From Pigmentiphaga litoralis (GTDB lineage Bacteria; Pseudomonadota; Gammaproteobacteria; Burkholderiales; Burkholderiaceae_B), in contig NZ_BMXQ01000002.1 of assembly GCF_014651835.1 (NCBI RefSeq), positions 434,001 to 498,000 on the forward strand: a stretch of DNA of 64,000 nt. The letters run 5' to 3'. The notes beneath the pieces are model-generated. The model saw nothing but the letters and a program-made list of their open reading frames with translations. It had not been told where the DNA came from and made no database searches. Positions 38,630-46,285 of the stretch are shown one piece after another (positions within the stretch are counted from its first letter, which is position 1; the number at the start of each line of letters is the position of its first letter). Position numbers and translations under genes: made by a program.

Positions 38630-39505
38630 TCAAAGTTGCTCGGCTTGGAGTAGCACGACCTTGCCGATCATCTGAGTTCTTTCAGAGCACATGACAGGTG
38701 GGAAGCTGGCCTGGTCAGGGTTGTCAGAGTACAGCCACCAGTGGTTCTGGTGCCGCTGCAATCGCTTGATCGTGAATTCCCCTTCGTGATTGACGGCGAA
38801 GACCTCGCCAGTTCGCTGGCGTGAGTCCGCGGTGTTGACCACAATGGTGTCCCCCTCGTGCACACGAGGGAACATGCTCATCCCACGAGTCGAAGTTGCG
38901 AACAAGGCATGGGATATGAGTTGCCGCCGCTCTACCCACAATCGCGGGAGAAACACCAATCCGCCGCCACCTTGATCCTCTTCAGGATCGATCGAATACC
39001 CTGCAACGCCTGCCGAAATCTTGATCTGCATTTTGCGGATAGCGATGTAGTCGGGGTCGTTCGCTGCTTCTATCGATGCAGGGCGAATGTGGCCGCTCGG
39101 CTCATCGTTGCGCTCCGCCACCCCAGGCGCGGCAACAGTCAGGTTCATGCCCGCTTGCGCCACCGCCAGAGCGATTGCCCCTTCCACAAAGGTGCGATCG
39201 CCTTCTGAAAGCGCCCGCACGTCTGCCTCTCGGATCCTGGCGAATGGCCAGATCGGTGCAGCGGCCTTCGCCGCCCCAGGCTTGGCACCTCCGGCATCTC
39301 CCTCACCAGTCGCCAGCCAATACCCATCGACACCAAGCACCCGAGCTGCCTGCGCAGAGTTTTCGGCTGTCAGAGCCTTCGTTTTTCCGGCAATGACCTG
39401 GCCGATGGCCTGGACTGAAACGCCCAGTTGATCCGCAAGCGTCTGCCTGTCCATTTTTGCCAGCCGCAAGGCTGTATCGAGGCGTGCGCCATAGGTTGTG
39501 CTCAT
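38630..39505 (-). CDS. Phage CI-like repressor with S24 peptidase domain
   Basis: 291 residues. An N-terminal HTH (TLADQLGVSVQAIGQVIAGK, about 22-41) is joined to a C-terminal LexA/S24 domain with catalytic S210 (RGMSMFPR) and K247 (FTIKRL). A candidate Ala-Gly cleavage site is in KISAGVAGYS (A165-G166 or A168-G169). It should bind the TTAAAG...CTTTAA sites on both sides to shut PL and PR. The mRNA has almost no leader and no clear Shine-Dalgarno. Confidence 0.92.
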   Translation of the reverse strand: MSTTYGARLDTALRLAKMDRQTLADQLGVSVQAIGQVIAGKTKALTAENSAQAARVLGVDGYWLATGEGDAGGAKPGAAKAAAPIWPFARIREADVRALSEGDRTFVEGAIALAVAQAGMNLTVAAPGVAERNDEPSGHIRPASIEAANDPDYIAIRKMQIKISAGVAGYSIDPEEDQGGGGLVFLPRLWVERRQLISHALFATSTRGMSMFPRVHEGDTIVVNTADSRQRTGEVFAVNHEGEFTIKRLQRHQNHWWLYSDNPDQASFPPVMCSERTQMIGKVVLLQAEQL

Positions 39506-39508
39506 GGA

Positions 39509-39568
39509 CGAAAGATTACTTTCAACAGTGCAAAGCATGGTTGCTTCTTGTTTTAAAGAATGCTTTAA
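39509..39568. promoter_or_regulatory. Right operator region OR1-OR3
   Basis: Three dyads sharing the AAAG-N4-CTT core: 39553-39568 (TTAAAGAATGCTTTAA, perfect 6-bp arms), 39530-39543 (GCAAAGCATGGTTG, degenerate) and 39509-39524 (CGAAAGATTACTTTCA). Spacing is 20-24 bp. They lie between the repressor and cro starts, as in lambda OR. Confidence 0.65.
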
Positions 39569-39569
39569 T
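39541..39569 (+). promoter_or_regulatory. Rightward phage promoter PR
   Basis: -35 TTGCTT (39541-39546), 17-bp spacer, -10 TTTAAT (39564-39569). OR1 covers the spacer and -10. The transcription start would be at about 39575-39577, that is, at the ATG of the cro-like gene. Confidence 0.68.
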
Positions 39570-39575
39570 TGCGGC

Positions 39576-39809
39576 ATGGAAAAGACTCTTGCGACCAAGC
39601 TCCTTGGGGGCACTCCCTCCGCCGCTGCAGAAGCTATCGGCATTACGCCGCAGGCTTATGGGCAGTGGCCGGACCCACTTCCGCGTCGGCTCGAAGATCG
39701 TGTTGTGGCGGCGATCGCACGACGTCACCTTAAGCCTGAGCTGATTGGTGGAGCGCCGCGGCTCAAGCCCAAGCGGTGCACCAAGTCGAAGGAGGTGAGC
39801 CATGGGTAA
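39576..39809 (+). CDS. cro: Cro-like (YdaS-type) regulator
   Basis: 77 residues starting MEKTLATKLLGGTPSAAAEA with the HTH AAAEAIGITPQAYGQWPD followed by LEDRVVAAIARRHLKP, the pattern of Cro/YdaS-type proteins. The ATG at 39576 follows the operator; an upstream extension would translate the operator itself. There is no clear Shine-Dalgarno, and the transcript may be leaderless. Confidence 0.8.
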   Translation: MEKTLATKLLGGTPSAAAEAIGITPQAYGQWPDPLPRRLEDRVVAAIARRHLKPELIGGAPRLKPKRCTKSKEVSHG

Positions 39810-39820
39810 GCGCCAATCGT

Positions 39821-40141
39821 TCAGTCGGGCGAGTCGCTGGAGCGTAGGCGTTCCTTCAACAGTTGAAGAGCGCCGCCGGGCGTTTGAGCGATTTCTTTCT
39901 CCCGCAGGATCTTGCGCAGTTGCTGCAGATTCAGGTCGGCCATCTCCTCGTATGCAGCAATGCCTGCGTCCGTCAGTCCCTGCGCAATTAGAAAGTCCTT
40001 CGCGAACTCGGTATCTCGCTCCAGTTCTGGCAGTAACGCTTGCAGGGCTTCTAGCGGTAGCACTGCGACGAGTGACTTCAGCAAGGACATCTGCGCGATG
40101 AGTTTGCCATGCAGTTTGTCCGGCGCTGAGATGGTTTCCAT
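39821..40141 (-). CDS. Prophage protein on opposite strand, unknown
   Basis: 106 residues, METISAPDKLHGKLIAQMSL, helical throughout with LLKERLRSSDSPD at the end. It is transcribed against PR. Its acidic, helical composition is like other small phage proteins; no family recognised. Confidence 0.6.
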   Translation of the reverse strand: METISAPDKLHGKLIAQMSLLKSLVAVLPLEALQALLPELERDTEFAKDFLIAQGLTDAGIAAYEEMADLNLQQLRKILREKEIAQTPGGALQLLKERLRSSDSPD

Positions 40142-40226
40142 GGTCAGTCCCTTGTGGGTGAAGGTGGGGTGTAGGAGCCGCCATCGTAGCCGCTCGGGGC
40201 TGACCGCCCAATACCTGCAGCACGGC

Positions 40227-40457
40227 TCAGTGCCCGCCCAAATGGTCGCTGGGGCTGAAGTCCGGCCCGGCCATGTCGGTTTCTGCGCACAGGCGCTGGA
40301 ACACCGCGATGACCGTCAGTTCGCTGCAGTCGCCCAGCACTTCATTCGCAATGTCTTTGGCCTGCTTCAGCAGGCGTTTCGTTTCGGATACAGGCGTGAT
40401 GCCCATGATGGTCTCCAGCATGTCGGAGAGGTGAGTGTCGCGGGTGTTGTAGGTCAT
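40227..40457 (-). CDS. Small prophage protein on opposite strand, unknown
   Basis: 76 residues starting MTYNTRDTHLSDMLETIMGI, with a helical middle (ETKRLLKQAKDIANEVLGD) and TVIAVFQRLCAETDMAG. The ATG at 40457 is preferred; longer versions begin in less coding-like sequence. With the gene above it forms a leftward pair inside the rightward early region. Confidence 0.58.
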   Translation of the reverse strand: MTYNTRDTHLSDMLETIMGITPVSETKRLLKQAKDIANEVLGDCSELTVIAVFQRLCAETDMAGPDFSPSDHLGGH

Positions 40458-40507
40458 GTGAATCCGGTGATGCCGAGTTGTGGTGAAGCGCCAGTTTCTA
40501 CGTGTGT

Positions 40508-40530
40508 GCGTGCAACAGCACGCAGTCCTT
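40508..40530 (+). terminator. Terminator-like hairpin upstream of CII-like gene
   Basis: GCGTGC-AACA-GCACGC followed, after AGTCC, by TTTTT. It lies between cro and the CII-like gene, the position of lambda tR1. The stem is short, so this is tentative. Confidence 0.35.
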
Positions 40531-40561
40531 TTTGTGTGTCCCTTCTTGAGGTTGAACAGGC

Positions 40562-40864
40562 ATGAATGCCCAGGTGAACGTTGTCCGCAAGCCCAGCATG
40601 GAGCGTGCGTTTCGTGAAGCGCTGGTCGATCCAGCAACCCGGGCGAAGGTGCGCGACGCACTGGCCTGGGACGACTCGCAGGTGAGTCGCTTCATGTCAG
40701 GACAGATGGGGCTGACGATCGACAAGATCGACGCGGCCATGGCGGTGCTGTCGCTGGTCGTTTCCAGCAAGCAGTACATGGATTTCCTCGCATACGGCAG
40801 CCAGATCGGTGCCGCCTGCCATTGCGCGCGCGCCGGTATGGGCGAGTGCGGGCCGGGACGGTAA
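40562..40864 (+). CDS. CII-like lysogeny regulator
   Basis: 100 residues. ATRAKVRDALAWDDSQVSRF followed by TIDKIDAAMAVLSLVV aligns in pattern with lambda CII (VDKSQISRW...MLLAVLEW). CII is a transcription activator of the repressor and integrase promoters. A CHCARAGMGECG tail is additional. Assignment rests on the DSQVSRF motif and gene position after cro. Confidence 0.7.
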   Translation: MNAQVNVVRKPSMERAFREALVDPATRAKVRDALAWDDSQVSRFMSGQMGLTIDKIDAAMAVLSLVVSSKQYMDFLAYGSQIGAACHCARAGMGECGPGR

Positions 40865-40866
40865 GC

Positions 40867-41064
40867 ATGGACATATTCGCATCACGCTGTGCCATCGCTG
40901 AGGAAGCAGAAAAGTCCGCGATCGCCGCTCATTGGTCGAGCGAGCCTGGCCTACCGTTTACCCCGAACCCGTTTCCGGAAGGGTCCGACGCGCACGCGGT
41001 GTGGGCGTCCCACTTCGACCGTAAGTTTGCCTACCTGGACAGCAGGGCGGGCACGACATGCTGA
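40867..41064 (+). CDS. Small early prophage protein, unknown
   Basis: 65 residues starting MDIFASRCAIAEEAEKSAIA with FDRKFAYLDSR near the end. It begins 2 bp after the CII-like stop and overlaps the next gene by 7 nt. No family recognised. Confidence 0.62.
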   Translation: MDIFASRCAIAEEAEKSAIAAHWSSEPGLPFTPNPFPEGSDAHAVWASHFDRKFAYLDSRAGTTC

Positions 41065-41528
41065 AGCAGCGCACGCCCATGACCCGCACAACGCCGATGA
41101 AGCGCTCGGCAATCGCGCGCACCTCGGCGGCACCGAAGATGACCGCCCGCCGTAAGCCAAAGGCCCGGCCCGGCCGTGACCAGGCCGCCCTCGATGTGTG
41201 CCGTGGCGAGCAGTGTTTTCTGCGCCTCGACAGTGTCTGCCTGGGCGCCAGCGGCGCCGCCACGGTGGTGCCTGCACACAGCAACCAGGGCATCCACGGC
41301 AAAGGGAAGGGGATCAAGGCCTTCGACCGCTTCACCGTGCCGGCCTGCCACGCATGTCATGCTGAACTCGACAGCGGCAACCGCATGACCCGCGCCCAGA
41401 AGGCACTCGCCTGGGACACCGCCTATTTCGCCTGGGAGCCTGTGCGCGCCCAGAGATTCACCGCGCTGGGCAAAACCCTGTCAGCGCTTCCCATCAGCAA
41501 GATCGTTCCACGAGGGGATCACCTATGA
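41058..41528 (+). CDS. YbcO/DUF1364-like phage nuclease
   Basis: 156 residues. After a basic N-terminus, CRGEQCFLRLDSVC, PAHSNQGIHGKGKGIKA and PACHACHAELD reproduce the Cys/His pattern of the DUF1364/YbcO family, a small HNH-like DNase encoded near phage recombination genes. The metal-binding cysteines and the H-S-N-x-G motif are intact. Confidence 0.82.
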   Translation: MLKQRTPMTRTTPMKRSAIARTSAAPKMTARRKPKARPGRDQAALDVCRGEQCFLRLDSVCLGASGAATVVPAHSNQGIHGKGKGIKAFDRFTVPACHACHAELDSGNRMTRAQKALAWDTAYFAWEPVRAQRFTALGKTLSALPISKIVPRGDHL

Positions 41529-41881
41529 GCGCACAAGCGCAAGCTTGGGCAATGACCCAGCAAATCGTCACAGACCCGACCGCCCGGCACGTCCTGCTGG
41601 TGCTGGCGGGCTACGCGGGGCAGGACGGCCGCGGCGCCCATCCGACCGCTGCTCGTATGGCCCGGGACACCGGCCTGCATGAGCGCACTGTCCGCGCCAA
41701 GCTGATGGTGCTGGAGGCCGAGGACTTGATCAGGCGAGACCGTGAGCTGGCCGCCTACCTTGAACGCCGCGGCGTCCCAAAAGCAATCTGCTACGACCTG
41801 GTGCTGGATGCCCCTGTGCAGCCCGGCGCACCTGCGGCCATCGTAGCCGGGGTGACGCAGAGCATGGACCTGGCAGCCTGA
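41525..41881 (+). CDS. Helix-turn-helix phage protein
   Basis: 118 residues with a winged-helix region, RMARDTGLHERTVRAKLMVL, near the middle. It is encoded directly before the O-like gene and may be a paralogue of its N-terminal domain (both have TxxTGL/TRQS-type recognition helices). Overlaps the YbcO-like stop by 4 nt. Confidence 0.72.
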   Translation: MSAQAQAWAMTQQIVTDPTARHVLLVLAGYAGQDGRGAHPTAARMARDTGLHERTVRAKLMVLEAEDLIRRDRELAAYLERRGVPKAICYDLVLDAPVQPGAPAAIVAGVTQSMDLAA

Positions 41882-41882
41882 C

Positions 41883-42692
41883 ATGAGCATCAAGGTCATG
41901 ACGATGGTCTTTGACCGGTACCCGGGCAGTGCGGGCGAGATGCTGCTCGCGCTCGCCCTGGCCGATCACGCGAGCGATGACGGCACGCGGGTGTACCCGT
42001 CGGTCGAAGCGCTCGCGTTGAAGACGCGCCAGTCGGTGCGATCGGTCCAGTACCAACTGAGCCGCATGCTGAAGTCGGGCTGGCTGGTGCTGGTGAACAG
42101 CGGCAACGGTGGCCGTGGACAGCACCGGGAATACCGCATTTCGCCCGAGTGGCTAAAGGGTGCAGATATTGCACCCATCGAAAACGGTGCAATTGACGAC
42201 GCAAAGGGTGCAAACGACGACACGAAAGGGTGCAATCCACAACCGGAAAGGGTGCAACCGGTTGCACCCGCATATAACCGTCATAGAACCATCAAGGAAC
42301 CGTCAGAACCCAAAGGCGCGCAGCCGCGCTCTGGATTCGATGCAGCCAGCATCATGCTGCCCGACTGGCTGCCCCGGGAAGACTGGAAGCGCTGGGTGCA
42401 GGACCGGAAAGACCGCCGCAAGCCGGTCACGGCGGCAGCGGCCAAGCTTCACCTGAACGCCCTGGAGGCCCATGTCGCTGTCGGCACGGCACCCGGCCCG
42501 GTGATCGATCACGCCATCAACGCAGGCTGGTCCGGCCTGTTCCCACCGAAGGACGCGCCGCAACGCGTGGCCAGCCGAGCCGACAAGCAAGCCGAATGGG
42601 CCCGCCAGCTGGATGCGGAAATCGCAAAGGCCCGCGGCGTGGCATCCGAAGAAAAAGACATGGGGATGCTCGATGCTGCCGACATTGGTTAA
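41883..42692 (+). CDS. O-like replication initiator containing the origin
   Basis: 269 residues. The N-terminal winged helix (VEALALKTRQSVRSVQYQLS, about 41-60) resembles lambda O-type initiators; the C-terminal part, LPDWLPREDWKRWVQDRKDR, is seen in phage replication proteins that recruit the P/DnaB loader. The linker (about residues 88-128) encodes the iteron array 42155-42269, as in lambda, where ori lies inside O. It overlaps the P-like start. Confidence 0.82.
   Translation: MSIKVMTMVFDRYPGSAGEMLLALALADHASDDGTRVYPSVEALALKTRQSVRSVQYQLSRMLKSGWLVLVNSGNGGRGQHREYRISPEWLKGADIAPIENGAIDDAKGANDDTKGCNPQPERVQPVAPAYNRHRTIKEPSEPKGAQPRSGFDAASIMLPDWLPREDWKRWVQDRKDRRKPVTAAAAKLHLNALEAHVAVGTAPGPVIDHAINAGWSGLFPPKDAPQRVASRADKQAEWARQLDAEIAKARGVASEEKDMGMLDAADIG
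42155..42269 (+). other. Candidate phage replication origin (iteron array)
   Basis: Five direct copies of AAAGGGTGCA(A) start at 42155, 42182, 42203, 42225 and 42247 (spacing 27, 21, 22 and 22 bp), with two inverted TTGCACCC copies at 42169 and 42262. The last pair forms the perfect 20-bp palindrome GGGTGCAACCGGTTGCACCC (42250-42269). Flanking CATATAACC is slightly A+T-rich. Confidence 0.75.
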
Positions 42693-43404
42693 AGCGCCCG
42701 CTGGCGACGATGCCGCCCGCCGCGTCGCTGTCGAGATCATCGACTTCCTGCGGTGCGAATACGGCTCGAAGTTCGACCAGCAGTGGGGCAACGTAGACCC
42801 GGCCAAGTTGACCGATCACTGGGCGCAACGGCTGGTCGGCTACACCGCTGGCGAGGTTCGCCGCGGTATCCACGCATGCGCCACTCGCACTTTCGTGCCG
42901 ACGTTGCCCGAGTTCCTGGCGCTGTGCCGCCCAACGTTGGAGCCTGAGCAGGCTTTCTATGCCGCAGTGGAAGGCCTGCACGCCCGCCAACGCGGAGAGA
43001 CCGGTCACTGGCCACACCCGGCGATCTACTGGGCGGCCGTGCGCATCGGACAGCACGACATGCTGGCGTCTGGCTATAGCGGGCTGAAGGGGCGGTGGAC
43101 AAACGCCCTGCAGGACGTCATGGGCAAAGGCAAATGGCCGGACGTGCCCGAGCCTGCGCTGGCGCTTGCGGCGCCGGGCCGGGCGACGACGTCCGACGCC
43201 GAGGCGCGGCAGCAGCTGGCTCGCCTTTCCGCCGCCGTCGCTGACGCCGTGAAGACCGTGCCGACACAAGTTCGCAATCGTGATCTGCGGTGGGCCTATC
43301 GGATTCTGGAGCAAGACAAGCAGCCATCCGGCCGGCCGCCCGCAGTCAATGTGCGCATGGCAGAGACGGCGCTGCGCAATGCAGGAGAGTCGCCCCATGG
43401 CTGA
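42673..43404 (+). CDS. P-like replication protein (helicase loader)
   Basis: 243 residues. EIIDFLRCEYGSKFDQQW, then [17 protein letters not shown] and TLPEFLALCRP, a layout typical of lambda P-type/DnaB-loader proteins of siphoprophages. The ATG at 42673 overlaps the O-like end by 20 bp. It probably hands the host helicase to the origin. Confidence 0.8.
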   Translation: MLPTLVKAPAGDDAARRVAVEIIDFLRCEYGSKFDQQWGNVDPAKLTDHWAQRLVGYTAGEVRRGIHACATRTFVPTLPEFLALCRPTLEPEQAFYAAVEGLHARQRGETGHWPHPAIYWAAVRIGQHDMLASGYSGLKGRWTNALQDVMGKGKWPDVPEPALALAAPGRATTSDAEARQQLARLSAAVADAVKTVPTQVRNRDLRWAYRILEQDKQPSGRPPAVNVRMAETALRNAGESPHG

Positions 43405-43828
43405 GATTGCATTCATGGTGCCCGGCGTGCCGGTAGGGAAGGGCCGACCTCGCGCCAGCAAGACCAAAGCAGGCGTGCGCATGTACACGCCCGCCAAGAC
43501 CGTCAGCTATGAGGCAGTTGTGGCCCATGCCGGGCGGCAAGCAATGGCGGGTCGCGATCCAGAACAGGGCGCCCTCGCGGTGGTGCTGTCGATCGTGGTG
43601 CCGATCCCTGCCTCGTGGTCTGGCGCCAAGCAGGAGCGCGCTGCATTCGGCCTGATCATGCCCACCACCAAGCCGGACATCGACAACATCGAGAAGGCCA
43701 TCTTCGATGCGCTGAACGGCATCTGCTGGCGCGACGACGTGCAGGTGACGGACGTGATGAAGATCAAGCGTTACGGTCGCCAGCCAGGCGTGCGCGTCAC
43801 CATCAAACCGCTCACATCGGAGGCGTGA
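43397..43828 (+). CDS. rusA: RusA-family Holliday junction resolvase
   Basis: 143 residues. IAFMVPGVPVGKGRPRA and the catalytic KPDIDNIEKAIFDALNG (D94, D96) plus WRDDVQV complete the RusA aspartate set. It cleaves four-way junctions during phage recombination/packaging. The ATG at 43397 overlaps the P-like stop. Confidence 0.92.
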   Translation: MAEIAFMVPGVPVGKGRPRASKTKAGVRMYTPAKTVSYEAVVAHAGRQAMAGRDPEQGALAVVLSIVVPIPASWSGAKQERAAFGLIMPTTKPDIDNIEKAIFDALNGICWRDDVQVTDVMKIKRYGRQPGVRVTIKPLTSEA

Positions 43829-43989
43829 TGGGTGTCTTTCATCCGAGTAAGCCGAACCCGCGCAAGCCTGCACCTGCCAAGCTGCAGGCCCCAGCACTGA
43901 AGCGCACCCGCGCAATGTCCTACGCCGTCGACCGCGTGCGCGCCAGCCGCGGCACAACCGACCACCCTAAGCAGGAGCCCAAACCGTGA
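43828..43989 (+). CDS. 53-residue basic prophage protein
   Basis: MGVFHPSKPNPRKPAPAKLQ, then ALKRTRAMSYAVDRVRASRG, rich in Lys/Arg/Pro. Coupled to rusA by a one-base stop/start overlap and to the next gene by a GTGA overlap. Unknown. Confidence 0.55.
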   Translation: MGVFHPSKPNPRKPAPAKLQAPALKRTRAMSYAVDRVRASRGTTDHPKQEPKP

Positions 43990-44369
43990 AACCCCATATC
44001 AAGCTGGTGCGGAAGGGCCTGTGGTCCTGCACTGGCGAAAGCATTACCCGCAACGGTGTCAGTCCCAGCCAGGCGTATAACCGCTGGCATGCCATCCATG
44101 GCAAGGCCGTGCAAGCAGCCGGGACGTCGGTCTTCAAGCTGCCGCCGCCGCGCGTGGCCACGCCCATGACCGTGCGCCCGGATCACATTGAAGCCAAAGC
44201 TGGCGCCGCATTGCTGGGCTACAGCGAGTCGATGGTCCGCCGCGTCGCCGGTGCGCTGCAGACGCGGCCATGGGTGCCGCCGACAGCGCTTCGCATCAAC
44301 CAAGCCCGGGCGGCTGCCCACCAGCCCCCGATGATGTCCATCTCAAGCCGTGCAGGAGACGTGCGCTGA
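43986..44369 (+). CDS. Small prophage protein, unknown
   Basis: 127 residues with a GTG start overlapping the previous stop. MKPHIKLVRKGLWSCTGESI, then SQAYNRWHAIHG, a pattern common in phage proteins next to rusA; the C-terminal ALLGYSESMVRRVAG is HTH-like. Function unknown. Confidence 0.65.
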   Translation: MKPHIKLVRKGLWSCTGESITRNGVSPSQAYNRWHAIHGKAVQAAGTSVFKLPPPRVATPMTVRPDHIEAKAGAALLGYSESMVRRVAGALQTRPWVPPTALRINQARAAAHQPPMMSISSRAGDVR

Positions 44370-44926
44370 TGTTCCACTCACCCGAGGAAGCGCTGGCGGT
44401 CGCGTTCACAATGACCGAATTACCGATCGAGCCGAAGAACGCGACCCAGCTGATTGTCGAGTCGCTGCGCGAGCGGTACGGCCTGGAGATGCGCCGCGTG
44501 CCCACCGGCCTGACGCCGCATGATTGGCACGCTCAGGCAGTGATGGTGCTGGAGTTCACAAAGCGGACGCTGGCGGGCCGCCCCGACCTATGGCGCGCCA
44601 TCCTGGCGGAATACTCGCCGCGTGTCGACGGCGCCAAGGCAATCCAAGAAGTGACTGATTCGTTGATGACCGGTTTGAACGCCGAAGAGCGGCTTCTGGC
44701 GGACGCGTTGATCATGCGTCAGTTTCGCGGCAAGCCAGCCTTGGAAGACATCGCCGCTCGCTTCCGGGTGTCGCGCCGCACGGTGTCTAGGCGCGAGCGA
44801 TGGTGGCAGGAGCAGGTCGCGCCGTTGCGGCGTCAGGCTATGCAAATGCTCGAGGAGCCGATGGAGCGCGTTGGGCTGATCGAAAAGCGACATGTCGAAA
44901 CCGCTTGCAATGTGCCCATGCTTTAG
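44369..44926 (+). CDS. Q-like antiterminator / HTH late regulator
   Basis: 185 residues. The C-terminal segment ALEDIAARFRVSRRTVSRRE is a clear HTH; the N-terminal half has DWHAQAVMVLEFTKRTL. It is placed at the end of the early operon before a terminator, where Q-type antiterminators sit. The stop lies just before the terminator at 44961. Assignment by position and HTH, not by a catalytic motif. Confidence 0.65.
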   Translation: MFHSPEEALAVAFTMTELPIEPKNATQLIVESLRERYGLEMRRVPTGLTPHDWHAQAVMVLEFTKRTLAGRPDLWRAILAEYSPRVDGAKAIQEVTDSLMTGLNAEERLLADALIMRQFRGKPALEDIAARFRVSRRTVSRRERWWQEQVAPLRRQAMQMLEEPMERVGLIEKRHVETACNVPML

Positions 44927-44960
44927 CAATAATTCGCCAAGCTTGAAATAAGTACGACCG

Positions 44961-44993
44961 AAGCCCGCATGTCTCACGACGGCGGGCTTTTTG
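44961..44993 (+). terminator. Terminator after Q-like gene
   Basis: AAGCCCGC and GCGGGCTT with a 13-nt loop, followed by TTTTTGTTG. It ends the early operon. Confidence 0.75.
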
Positions 44994-45061
44994 TTGTCCG
45001 TCGTATGCACGGTGGCCCTCGTCATGATAGTTTTCGCGACTTGGGAAATCAGGGGAGCGCC

Positions 45062-45928
45062 GTGCAGGAATGGGTTCAATTTTTTGCCGACTTGCCATCG
45101 AGCGTTACCGCGCTTGTCGGGATACTGATAGGCTCCGTCATAACCATGGTGACTGGGAGCCTTCGTGACCGTACCGCCAGGGCATTGCAGCAGCAACGGC
45201 TGGATCACGAATCGACACAACGAGTTCAGGAGCGACGAAGCGCCTTGCGTCGTGACCTTTATCTCAAAGCCATTGAGGGTTCTGCGGAATTAAGGCAGGC
45301 CGTGCTCAGCCTGTTGGACCCCGAGACGGACCACCGAGTGGTAACGGGCGCAGAGACTGCTGCGGCTGGGGCCCTGTCTGCCGTTTATCTAGTTGCGACG
45401 CCACAAACCGCGCGTGCCGTGGCGTCCTACTTTCTCGAGTTGCAACGAGTGAAGGCGGTGTTGCTGATGCAGCGTACCGAAGCGGTAGAAGCGAAGGCAA
45501 TGCAGGTGCACAGCACGGCACAGCAGCAAATTGCCTTGGCACGACGAGGTGAACTCTTCCGGCAACAGACCGATCTGATTGCAAGAGGGGTTGGTGAACA
45601 TGAGGACGAGTGGCGCGTGCTCAGCTCGAAAATTGCGGCCGAGTCCGGTCATCTCGATTTCTATGGTCGCGAAGCCACAGAGTGGCTCAACAGGTACCGC
45701 ATCGCGCTCAAGCCACTACTTTTGTCCCTGATCGAACGTGTGGACCCTCTTGAAGCGGCGGGACTGGCCGCCTTGCTCTGCATTCGAAACGAACTTGGAA
45801 TCGAAACGGACGTCTCTGACTTTGAAGCGACATATGCGAAGTTATCCGAAGAGAACAGGAGGTTCGCTATGAACATCTTGCAGCAGGTCGAGGCAGTCAC
45901 CGAGCCGCCGCCAGAAGTGAAGGCCTAA
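45062..45928 (+). CDS. Membrane-anchored coiled-coil protein, candidate moron
   Basis: 288 residues. A single helix, SSVTALVGILIGSVITMVTG, lies near the N-terminus, then a long alpha-helical cytoplasmic domain with many Glu/Arg/Gln heptads (QQRLDHESTQRVQERRSALR). The GTG at 45062 is chosen for the GGGAG site; an upstream ATG is possible but lies in the terminator region. It stands alone between two terminators (44961-44993 and 45966-45992), the layout of a lysogenic-conversion gene. No family recognised. Confidence 0.6.
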   Translation: MQEWVQFFADLPSSVTALVGILIGSVITMVTGSLRDRTARALQQQRLDHESTQRVQERRSALRRDLYLKAIEGSAELRQAVLSLLDPETDHRVVTGAETAAAGALSAVYLVATPQTARAVASYFLELQRVKAVLLMQRTEAVEAKAMQVHSTAQQQIALARRGELFRQQTDLIARGVGEHEDEWRVLSSKIAAESGHLDFYGREATEWLNRYRIALKPLLLSLIERVDPLEAAGLAALLCIRNELGIETDVSDFEATYAKLSEENRRFAMNILQQVEAVTEPPPEVKA

Positions 45929-45965
45929 AACGTACCGTTTGCCTGACGCCAGTGATGACTAGTCC

Positions 45966-45992
45966 AACCCCGCCTCGTCGGGGTTTTTCTTT
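45966..45992 (+). terminator. Terminator after the membrane protein gene
   Basis: AACCCCG-CCTCGT-CGGGGTT followed by TTTCTTTTT. Confidence 0.8.
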
Positions 45993-46003
45993 TTGGAGTT
46001 GCA

Positions 46004-46285
46004 ATGCAGGCCCGCCCAGCACTTCCTCCGACCATACCGGTACATTCCGACGTGGTGCACGAGACGGTGTACACCGCCATTGTTGCCGGCAAGGATCTCG
46101 ACGACCTGATTGTGGCCGGCGTTATGAGGCAGATAGGCCAGCCTGTGATGGACCGGCCCGGCGTGACGTGGAAGGTGGTCCACCGCCACGAATCGACTGC
46201 GACCGAGGGGACGCGGCAGATTGCCGAGGTGATGATCGTGGTGGACCACCGTCACGATGGAGGCAGCAATGCGAATGTCGAGTGA
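46004..46285 (+). CDS. Small prophage protein, unknown
   Basis: 93 residues: MQARPALPPTIPVHSDVVHE, then GKDLDDLIVAGVMRQIGQPV and a C-terminal VVDHRHDGGSNANVE. Phage position upstream of HNH; function unknown. Confidence 0.62.
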   Translation: MQARPALPPTIPVHSDVVHETVYTAIVAGKDLDDLIVAGVMRQIGQPVMDRPGVTWKVVHRHESTATEGTRQIAEVMIVVDHRHDGGSNANVE

